A stretch of 5,314 bases of DNA, from positions 1-5,314 of the forward strand of contig JALUVW010000030.1 in NCBI GenBank assembly GCA_027020105.1, given 5' to 3'. The number at the start of each line of letters is the position of its first letter. The stretch's first letter is position 1. Shown here piece after piece: positions 1-4,846 of this stretch. The notes under the pieces were generated by a model. That model had not been told where the DNA came from. It saw only the letters and a program-made list of their open reading frames with translations, and did no database searches. The stretch comes from Candidatus Falkowiibacteriota bacterium. GTDB taxonomy: Bacteria; Patescibacteriota; Patescibacteriia; Patescibacteriales; SZUA-104. Made by a program: the position numbers and the translations under genes.

Positions 1-17
1 CGAACGGTGTTCGCCCC
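1..17. repeat. Partial GC-rich palindrome (CGAAC-GGT-GTTCG), cut by the left edge
   Basis: CGAAC and GTTCG pair around a GGT loop, and CCCC follows, so the stem probably continues to the left of the window as GGGG. The arms resemble those of the palindrome at 47-71. No convincing gene is visible in 1-86: the open frames there are short and resemble no protein I recognise. Confidence 0.5.
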
Positions 18-46
18 GTATTCGCAAAGTCGTATTTTTATCGCCA

Positions 47-71
47 TAAGGGCGAGCGCCGCTCGCCCCTA
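47..71. repeat. GC-rich extragenic palindrome (REP-like)
   Basis: GGGCGAGC at 50-57 pairs perfectly with GCTCGCCC at 61-68 around a GCC loop. TA and TA extend it on each side after one mismatch (A49 against C69). There is no T-run on either side, so it is not a classical terminator. It is a second version of the palindrome at the left edge, with a stem position changed on both arms. It may be a repetitive extragenic element, but only a genome-wide count could show that. Confidence 0.6.
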
Positions 72-86
72 CCGGTTTCGGAAGCG

Positions 87-126
87 CCAAAAAAGGGCTG
101 TTTACGGATAAACAGCCCTTTTTTGG
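87..126 (-). terminator. Intrinsic terminator of tRNA-Leu (works in both directions by sequence)
   Basis: An 18-bp perfect stem (87-104 with 109-126) closes on the four-base loop CGGA. It has a GC-rich middle (GGGCTG/CAGCCC) flanked by A6 and T6, so each strand ends in a U-tract. On the minus strand it starts at the encoded CCA of the tRNA (124-126), so tRNA transcripts should stop here. In the plus direction it would also stop any transcript arriving from the left. Confidence 0.88.
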
Positions 127-210
127 TGCCTCGGGAGAGAATCGAACTCTCACTCCCTTGCGGGAACGGGATTTTGAGTCCCGCGCGTCTACCAGTTCCG
201 CCACCGAGGC
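124..210 (-). tRNA. tRNA-Leu(CAA), decodes UUG
   Basis: On the minus strand the acceptor arms GCCTCGG (210-204) and CCGAGGC (134-128) form seven perfect pairs. They are followed by discriminator A (127) and an encoded CCA (126-124). The anticodon stem CGGGA/TCCCG encloses the loop CTCAAAA (178-172), giving anticodon CAA at 176-174. A long variable arm (CCC-GCAA-GGG) marks a class II tRNA. The T arm is GAGAG/CTCTC around TTCGATT, and the D loop has the expected GG (CTGGTAG). At 87 nt it fits bacterial tRNA-Leu; there is no intron. A consensus promoter lies 21 bp upstream and a terminator lies directly at its 3' end, so it looks like a single-gene transcription unit. Confidence 0.97.
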
Positions 211-230
211 GCTTTTCAAACTCGCTTTTT

Positions 231-259
231 ATTATAATTTATATTCATTAAATTGTCAA
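231..259 (-). promoter_or_regulatory. Sigma70-type promoter of tRNA-Leu
   Basis: Reading the minus strand, TTGACA (259-254) and TATAAT (236-231) both match the consensus 6/6 and are separated by 17 bp. Transcription should begin near 224, about 14 bases before the mature tRNA 5' end at 210. A perfect promoter suits a stable RNA gene. Its -35 box overlaps that of the parA promoter on the other strand. Confidence 0.85.
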
Positions 260-281
260 AGACGGGGAAATGAGGTATAAT
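253..281 (+). promoter_or_regulatory. Sigma70-type promoter of parA
   Basis: TTGTCA (253-258, 5/6 to consensus) and TATAAT (276-281, 6/6) are spaced by exactly 17 bp. The predicted transcription start near 288 leaves a 5' leader of about 95 bases before the preferred parA ATG at 383. The -35 hexamer is offset by one base from the tRNA-Leu -35 on the opposite strand, so the two promoters are back to back and probably cannot both be bound at once. Confidence 0.75.
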
Positions 282-289
282 AATGGAAA

Positions 290-380
290 GGAATTTGGAA
301 TCGGGGGCTTGGAATTTTGAATATTCGGGGGATAAATTCCAAAACCTTGTTATCCGTTGTCCGTTGTTTGTTTTCTAAAT
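290..380 (+). repeat. parA leader with 7-base periodicity and a tandem TCCGTTG pair
   Basis: TCCGTTG is repeated directly at 353-359 and 360-366. In the same 7-base register, GGAATTT occurs at 290-296 and 311-317, and GGAAT starts a unit at 297. The GGAATTT at 311-317 can also pair with AAATTCC at 334-340 around a loop that contains the palindrome GAATATTC (319-326). The stretch separates the parA promoter from the start codon and shows no Shine-Dalgarno sequence near 383. Apart from the TCCGTTG pair, the periodicity is imperfect. Confidence 0.45.
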
Positions 381-382
381 TT

Positions 383-1150
383 ATGGGCAAAATCATATCT
401 GTCGTCAATCAGAAAGGCGGAGTGGGAAAGACCACCACCGCGGTGAATTTGGGCGCCTACTTGGCCTTGATGGGCAAGAATGTTTTGCTTGTGGATATTG
501 ACCCGCAGGCAAACGCCACTTCCGGAGTGGGAATTGACCATAAGAACTTGGAGCACGGGTTGTATGAAGCGATAATCGGCGCGAAGCCCATATACGAGAT
601 AACGAAAAGAACGCTGCAGGACGGATATAAAATCGCGCCGTCAACCGTTGCTTTGGCCGGAGCCGGAATTGAGATGGTTAATATGGAGGACAGGGAGTAT
701 AAATTATCAAACATCTTGGAGAGCGTCAAAGACGAGTATGACTATATCATTATTGACGGCCCGCCTTCGCTCGGACTTTTAACGATTAACAGTTTGGTGG
801 CGGCCGATGAAGTTTTGATACCGATTCAAAGCGAATATTTCGCCTTGGAAGGCCTGGGACAGCTGTTAAACACGATCGGCTTGGTGCAGGCGAACTTAAA
901 GCCGGAGCTGGGGATTATGGGCGCGGTCATAACGATGTTTGACCGGCGCAACAAATTGTCGGGATCGGTGATGAACGAATTGTACCAATATTTTCCCAAC
1001 AAGGTTTTTCGTTCGGTGATTCCCCGCAGTGTTCGTTTGGCGGAGGCGCCGAGCTACGGCCGCTCCATTTTGCACTATGACCCGAAATCAAAAGGAGGGA
1101 AGGCGTATAAACGTCTTGCTATGGAAATTATTGATCTGGAATTAAGATAA
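383..1150 (+). CDS. parA: ParA/Soj chromosome-partitioning ATPase
   Basis: A ParA-family ATPase (deviant Walker A class) that dimerises on ATP, binds nucleoid DNA without sequence specificity, and moves ParB-bound origins. From the ATG at 383 the product is 255 aa, the usual Soj length. The deviant Walker A KGGVGKTT lies at residues 11-18 (signature K11, catalytic K16), VDIDPQANAT at 37-46 with D40, and Walker B IIIDGPPSLG at 122-131 with D125. The C-terminal IPRSVRLAEAPSYG block is typical of chromosomal Soj. Family members usually have DCPPSLG where this has DGPPSLG. An in-frame TTG at 317 would add 22 residues that resemble nothing in the family; MGKIISVVNQKGG is the canonical Soj N-terminus, so I start at 383 although no Shine-Dalgarno precedes it. 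parB follows after 130 bp. Confidence 0.95.
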   Translation: MGKIISVVNQKGGVGKTTTAVNLGAYLALMGKNVLLVDIDPQANATSGVGIDHKNLEHGLYEAIIGAKPIYEITKRTLQDGYKIAPSTVALAGAGIEMVNMEDREYKLSNILESVKDEYDYIIIDGPPSLGLLTINSLVAADEVLIPIQSEYFALEGLGQLLNTIGLVQANLKPELGIMGAVITMFDRRNKLSGSVMNELYQYFPNKVFRSVIPRSVRLAEAPSYGRSILHYDPKSKGGKAYKRLAMEIIDLELR

Positions 1151-1184
1151 TTTTAATATTTTAAAACTCAATAATAAATCAAAG

Positions 1185-1275
1185 TTTAAAATGTAAAAAT
1201 CAAAATGACAGTGTAAAATGTAAAATTTTTAATTTTGAATTGTCATTTTGCATTTTGATTTTTAAATTTTACATT
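1185..1275. repeat. Inverted array of A-tract and T-tract heptamers between parA and parB
   Basis: The left half has AAAA at 7-base steps (1188, 1195, 1202, then 1215 and 1222). The right half has TTTT followed by three variable bases at 1246, 1253, 1260 and 1267. The halves are inverted copies: 1194-1207 is a perfect 14-base complement of 1251-1264, and 1201-1210 is a perfect 10-base complement of 1241-1250. The two pairings compete because CATTTTG is duplicated in tandem (1244-1257); GTAAAAT is likewise duplicated at 1213-1226. The result is a long AT-only hairpin with a 7-base bulge ending just before the parB start. It lacks the GC-rich stem of a terminator, so parA-parB read-through remains plausible. 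Confidence 0.7.
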
Positions 1276-1280
1276 AATTT

Positions 1281-2144
1281 ATGTCAAATGGCTTGGGCAG
1301 AGGATTAAACTCGTTAATCCCTCAAAAAATAAACAAGAAAGAGAATGATTATCCGGATGTTTCTTCCAAAGAAGATAAGGACAAAGTATTGCGTCTTTCC
1401 TTGGATAAAATAAGCGTTAATCCGATGCAGCCGCGGCGGAGATTTTCCGATAACCGGCTGGACGAGCTGGTGGAATCAGTCAAGTTGTACGGGATTATTC
1501 AGCCGTTGATTGTCAGTGAACGCGACGGGGGGTATGAATTGATAGCCGGAGAACGGCGGTTAAGGGCGGCCGAGATTGTCGGCTTAAAAGAGGTGCCGGC
1601 GATAGTGCGCGGCGTGAGCGAGGTGGAGAAATTGGAGGTGGCCTTGGTGGAGAATTTGCAAAGAGAGGACTTAAACCCCGTTGAAACGGCGATGGCTTAC
1701 CGCAGATTGATTGATGAGTTTAATTTAAGCCAAGAGGAGGTGGCCGAAAGAACAGGCAAGTCCCGTTCGGCGGTGTCCAACACTTTGCGCGTTTTAAATT
1801 TGCCGGAAGACATCAAGATTGCCTTGATTGACGGCAAAATCACCGAGGGCCATGCCAAAATTTTAAGCGGACTGGACGGGCCCGACAGGCAAATGGTCTT
1901 GTTCAGGAAAATGCTAAACGCTAAAATGTCCGTTGGCGACGCCGCGCGCGAAGCTCGCCATATGGGCGGGACAAAGCAGGCGCGGGTCAAGATAAATTAC
2001 GCGGACAAAGACAAGGAATTCGCTTTCAGGGAGTTTTTTAAAAGCAAAGCGGAAATACGGAGAAAGGGGAAAGGCGGGCAAATTATTATTAATTTTTACA
2101 GCGACGAAGAGCTTGAGGGAATGGTTGACAAAATCAAGAATTAA
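1281..2144 (+). CDS. parB: ParB/Spo0J chromosome-partitioning protein
   Basis: A ParB-family CTPase clamp that loads on parS sites near the origin, spreads along DNA and stimulates ParA. The 287-aa product has the full domain order. The N-terminal ParA-activating peptide GLGRGLNSLIP is at residues 4-14, with R7 in the place of the stimulatory arginine. The ParB/Srx nucleotide-binding domain spans about 36-130, with GERRLRA at 90-96 and ENLQRED at 124-130. A helix-turn-helix lies at about 149-172 (LSQEEVAERTGKSRSAVSN). The C-terminal dimerisation segment runs from about 235 to 287 and contains the typical GKGGQIIINFYSDEEL stretch. The start is fixed by the conserved N-terminus. No Shine-Dalgarno is visible, only AT-rich sequence ending TTAATTT. 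No parS-like palindrome is visible in the window. Confidence 0.95.
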   Translation: MSNGLGRGLNSLIPQKINKKENDYPDVSSKEDKDKVLRLSLDKISVNPMQPRRRFSDNRLDELVESVKLYGIIQPLIVSERDGGYELIAGERRLRAAEIVGLKEVPAIVRGVSEVEKLEVALVENLQREDLNPVETAMAYRRLIDEFNLSQEEVAERTGKSRSAVSNTLRVLNLPEDIKIALIDGKITEGHAKILSGLDGPDRQMVLFRKMLNAKMSVGDAAREARHMGGTKQARVKINYADKDKEFAFREFFKSKAEIRRKGKGGQIIINFYSDEELEGMVDKIKN

Positions 2145-2163
2145 GAATTGTGAACTTGGCCTT

Positions 2164-2209
2164 CGCGACGGAACTCGGCTTCGGACTTCCGAAACCGAGT
2201 TCCGTCGCG
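2164..2209. repeat. Long GC-rich hairpin between parB and the helicase
   Basis: A perfect 15-bp stem (2164-2178 with 2195-2209) is followed by one C-A mismatch and five more pairs (TTCGG/CCGAA) around the loop ACTT. No T-run follows on the plus strand (TAATTGG comes next) and none lies on the other side, so it does not look like an intrinsic terminator. It may be an mRNA processing or stabilising structure, or an extragenic palindrome. The arm GACGGAACT (2167-2175) recurs exactly at 4830-4838. Confidence 0.75.
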
Positions 2210-2223
2210 TAATTGGAGTTATC

Positions 2224-2230
2224 AAGGGGG
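2224..2230 (+). promoter_or_regulatory. Ribosome binding site of the helicase gene
   Basis: AAGGGGG is a near match to AAGGAGG, ten bases before the ATG at 2241. It is the only clear Shine-Dalgarno-like site among the three plus-strand genes and it supports this start, which also gives a complete Q motif at residues 3-11. A TATAAT at 2234-2239 lies too close to the ATG to drive a leadered transcript and has no good -35. Confidence 0.6.
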
Positions 2231-2240
2231 CGTTATAATT

Positions 2241-4700
2241 ATGAAATTTAATGAATCGCAGAAGAAAATCATAGACAATATTTACGGCGCGTATCTGATA
2301 TCGGCTCCGGTCGGCACCGGCAAAACCACCGTTTTAACCGAAAGGATTGCCAAGGCGCTGGCGGCGGGCGTCAAGGGGGAAGAAATATTATGCCTGACAT
2401 TCACCAACCGCGCGGCCGAAGAAATGGCGGCGAGAATAAAAGAGAGGGTGAATAAAAAAGAGGTATTGGACGGCATTACCATTAAAACTTTTCACGGTTT
2501 TTGCGCCTACTTCATCAAGGCCGAAGCCAAGCGAATCGGAATTGACCCCGATTTTGTTATTTTTGACGAAAGCGAACAATATGAATTGATGAAAAGCGTC
2601 TTGGATAAACATCCCGAGATTATGATTGATGACTCCAAGAAAGAAACGCTTGCCTTGATTGAAAAATTATACAAATATCGCCTGAATAAAACCGAAATAG
2701 AAATAGGGCTTGATATTCCGCCGGTTTCTTTGGATGACGCGCTGAAAGAGATTGACAGGGAGTACATAAAACTGCTGAACGAACAGAACGCGCTTGATTT
2801 TAACGAATTGGTCATTATTACCCTTAGAGCTCTTTATTTGGATAAAAAAATAAAAAACAAGTGGTCGGGCAGGTACAGGCTTATTCAAATAGACGAGTTT
2901 CAGGATACTCATTTGTCGGAATATTTGGCCGTCAAGGAATTGGCCAAACAACATAAAAACATCGCCTTTATCGGAGATTTGGACCAGACGATTTACGGCT
3001 GGCGCGGTTCCGAGCCGTTTTTTATCGCCAAACTGATTAAAAAACACTTTGAGCCGGTCAAAGAGTTTAATCTGGAAATAAATTACCGCTTTGACAATAA
3101 CATATTGGGAGCGGTAAAATCTTTTTTGGGCAGCATGGAAAACGCCGCCACCAAAGGAATATCCGCGCATAGCGCCCATTCTTCGGAGAAAAAGCCGGTT
3201 GATGTTTTCGCCGGCCATAATTTGCGCGAAGAGATTGGCTGGGCGATTGAAAATATTAAAAGCATAAGAGAAAAAGAGCCAAACGCCAGCGCCGCCATTT
3301 TGACCCGAGCCAATTATTTGGTCAATTCCGTGGCCGAGGTTTTTTCGGAATCGGGCATTGCCCATATTACGGTTGATAAATACGATTTTTTCCGCCGCCG
3401 CGAAGTCAAAGACTTGCTCGCTCATTTAAAAATCATTTTCAATAAATTTGACTTGGAAAGCGCCTTGCGCCTCGCGCAGAGGCCTCCGCGAAACATCGGA
3501 TTGGCGACCCTTCTTAAAATCAGGGAGAAAGGCAATCCCGTCGGAATTAAAATATCGGATTTTTTAAATTTTAAAAATTATAATTTTCCGGAACCGTTCG
3601 CCAATTTGACGGATAAATGGAAGCGGGGGAGAATTATCGTCTTGGACACCGAAACGACCGGCACGGATGTCTTAAAAGATGATATTATCCAAATTTACGC
3701 GCGGGAAGTCGTGAACGGCGCGATGGGGAGAGAATTTCATTTTTACCTGAAAAATAATATTCCGGTGGGGTCGTCATTCGCCGTGCACGGCATTACCGAT
3801 GAATTTTTAAAGGAAAAAGGAAGGAACCCGCGAGAGGTTTTGTCCGAGCTGAAAGATTTTATCAATAATGACATTACGGTCGGGCATAATGTTAATTTTG
3901 ACTTGTCAATGATTAGCCAAAATTCCCGACGAAACGGGATTGATTTTGAATTCAAGGAATATTACGATACTTTGGATTTATCCCGCCGCTTTATCGCCGC
4001 CGACGATTACCGGCTTACGACTCTGTCCGATATGCTCGGGTTAAGCTCGGCGACCCACGACGCCAAAGACGATGTTATCGCCACTATCGGGCTTTTGGAA
4101 ATACTTGTGGGCAAGCTCGGCGCCGGGAGCGCGAAAAGGGCTGAAATTTTTAAAGAGTTTGGGAAAAAATTTATCCAATTAAGCTCTTTGATTGAATCAT
4201 GGCAAACAAAAGCCAAAGTTGAGCGGCCGGATAAAATATTGAAAATTGTCTGGGAAGAGTCAGGGCTTAAAGATTTTTACGAAAAAGACAAGGACGCGCC
4301 CAAACGGCTCGCCTCCATAGAGACTCTCAAAAAAATATTTAAAGAAAAAGACGACGCGGATAAACCGGCGGACAGTTCGTTAAAAGAGCTGATTCGCTAC
4401 ACCGCCCTTACCAAGGATATTAATTTTTTGGGGCTGGAAAAGGGAAGGATTCCCATTGTTACCGTCCATCAGGTTAAGGGGCTGGAATTTGATTATGTTT
4501 TTATTTTGGGCGTCAATGAATTTAAGTTCCCGATATACAAGTCCGATATGGAAGAAGAAAAACGGCTTTTTTACGTGGCGATGACTCGCGCCCGAAAAAA
4601 GATTTTCATTTCTTACAGCCGCTTCAATGATTACGGCCGCCCTATGAGCAAGAGCAGTTTTATAGATTTTATCGGTTCGGAATTTGTAAATTTGGTATAG
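2241..4700 (+). CDS. UvrD/PcrA-like SF1A helicase with an internal DEDDh 3'-5' exonuclease
   Basis: An 819-aa fusion expected to unwind DNA in the 3'-5' direction and digest 3' ends. Helicase motifs appear in order: Q motif FNESQKKII (3-11), motif I APVGTGKTT (22-30, K28), Ia LTFTNRAAEEM (52-62), Ib TFHGFC (83-88), II IDEFQDT (217-223), III IGDLDQTIYGWRGS (244-257), IV LEINYRF (278-284), V TVHQVKGLEF (741-750) and VI RLFYVAMTRAR (775-785). Between IV and V, in the 2B subdomain, lies a full DnaQ-like exonuclease at about 462-626. The 2B chain resumes afterwards (KRLASIETLKKIF matches the UvrD region around RIENLEEL). The protein ends about 35 residues after motif VI, so the long UvrD/PcrA tail is missing. 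It follows parB by 96 bp on the same strand. Likely DNA repair or replication restart; the substrate is unknown. Confidence 0.93.
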   Translation: MKFNESQKKIIDNIYGAYLISAPVGTGKTTVLTERIAKALAAGVKGEEILCLTFTNRAAEEMAARIKERVNKKEVLDGITIKTFHGFCAYFIKAEAKRIGIDPDFVIFDESEQYELMKSVLDKHPEIMIDDSKKETLALIEKLYKYRLNKTEIEIGLDIPPVSLDDALKEIDREYIKLLNEQNALDFNELVIITLRALYLDKKIKNKWSGRYRLIQIDEFQDTHLSEYLAVKELAKQHKNIAFIGDLDQTIYGWRGSEPFFIAKLIKKHFEPVKEFNLEINYRFDNNILGAVKSFLGSMENAATKGISAHSAHSSEKKPVDVFAGHNLREEIGWAIENIKSIREKEPNASAAILTRANYLVNSVAEVFSESGIAHITVDKYDFFRRREVKDLLAHLKIIFNKFDLESALRLAQRPPRNIGLATLLKIREKGNPVGIKISDFLNFKNYNFPEPFANLTDKWKRGRIIVLDTETTGTDVLKDDIIQIYAREVVNGAMGREFHFYLKNNIPVGSSFAVHGITDEFLKEKGRNPREVLSELKDFINNDITVGHNVNFDLSMISQNSRRNGIDFEFKEYYDTLDLSRRFIAADDYRLTTLSDMLGLSSATHDAKDDVIATIGLLEILVGKLGAGSAKRAEIFKEFGKKFIQLSSLIESWQTKAKVERPDKILKIVWEESGLKDFYEKDKDAPKRLASIETLKKIFKEKDDADKPADSSLKELIRYTALTKDINFLGLEKGRIPIVTVHQVKGLEFDYVFILGVNEFKFPIYKSDMEEEKRLFYVAMTRARKKIFISYSRFNDYGRPMSKSSFIDFIGSEFVNLV
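3624..4118 (+). other. Embedded DnaQ-like (DEDDh) exonuclease domain of the helicase
   Basis: Exo I is LDTETTG with D469 and E471. Exo II is VGHNVNFDLSM with D554. Exo III is HDAKDD with H606 and D611 in the HxAxxD spacing, so all five DEDDh residues are present. The AVHGITDE block (about 514-521) and the YRLTTLSDMLGL stretch before Exo III are typical of PolIII epsilon, PolC and DinG exonucleases. The reading frame is continuous into helicase sequence on both sides, so this is a true internal domain and not a neighbouring gene. Boundaries are estimates to within about ten residues. Confidence 0.92.
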
Positions 4701-4707
4701 CTGATGA

Positions 4708-4745
4708 GCGGACGGGATACGACCGAGAGGGAGTAGCCCGTCCGC
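4708..4745. repeat. 9-bp GC-rich hairpin after the helicase stop
   Basis: GCGGACGGG (4708-4716) pairs perfectly with CCCGTCCGC (4737-4745) around a 20-base loop. It begins seven bases after the TAG stop. No T-run follows, so on its own it is unlikely to terminate transcription; it may protect the mRNA 3' end or be an extragenic palindrome. Confidence 0.6.
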
Positions 4746-4779
4746 GGCTGTTTGGCGCGCCGGATTTCCGTTCCGCGTA

Positions 4780-4817
4780 AAAGAGACTAAGTCTCCAATT
4801 GGAGACTTAGTCTCTTT
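4780..4817. terminator. Perfect 38-bp palindrome, bidirectional terminator between convergent genes
   Basis: Nineteen bases on each side of the centre (4798/4799) are fully complementary, flanked by AAA and TTT, so each strand would make a hairpin followed by a short U-tract. It lies between the helicase stop (4700) and the glycosyltransferase stop (4838), where one shared terminator is expected. Each arm is itself a palindrome: GAGACTAAGTCTC at 4783-4795 and GAGACTTAGTCTC at 4802-4814, joined by a CAATTG centre that shares its outer bases with the arms. It could therefore also fold into two small hairpins. The U-tract is short (TTTATA). Confidence 0.8.
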
Positions 4818-4831
4818 ATAAGGGGATTTGA

Positions 4832-4846
4832 CGGAACTTAGTTCCG
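4832..4846. repeat. 15-bp palindrome over the glycosyltransferase stop codon
   Basis: CGGAACT (4832-4838) mirrors AGTTCCG (4840-4846) around the central T4839. The TAA stop of the minus-strand glycosyltransferase (4840-4838) sits at its centre, so the last codons CGG AAC TAA are part of the palindrome. Its ACTTAGT core is the same as in the arms of the 38-bp palindrome nearby. Confidence 0.65.

Noticed and set aside
1..108. End of a protein-coding gene at the left edge
   Set aside because: A plus-strand frame is open to a TAA at 109-111, but it runs through two palindromes and into the terminator, and its peptide is low-complexity basic sequence with no recognisable family.
317..382. N-terminal extension of ParA from TTG at 317
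   Set aside because: The 22 extra residues match nothing in ParA, lie in heptad-repeat leader sequence, and the ATG at 383 gives the canonical MGKIISVVNQKGG start.
1151..1280. Intrinsic terminator after parA
   Set aside because: The inverted repeat is AT-only with a long loop and a bulge, with no GC-rich stem followed by a T-run in the usual arrangement.
2234..2239. TATAAT as a -10 box for the helicase
   Set aside because: Transcription would start inside the coding sequence, just after the ATG, and no good -35 lies 16-18 bp upstream.
2667..3425. Long minus-strand open frame (252 codons) inside the helicase gene
   Set aside because: It lies wholly opposite a helicase with intact motifs, and its translation looks like an antisense shadow with no family resemblance.
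4701..4750. Possible hammerhead ribozyme: CTGATGAG followed by a perfect 9-bp stem
   Set aside because: The CUGAUGA core needs GAAA after stem II and a flanking stem III with a cleavage triplet. Here GGCUG follows the stem and no third helix is visible.
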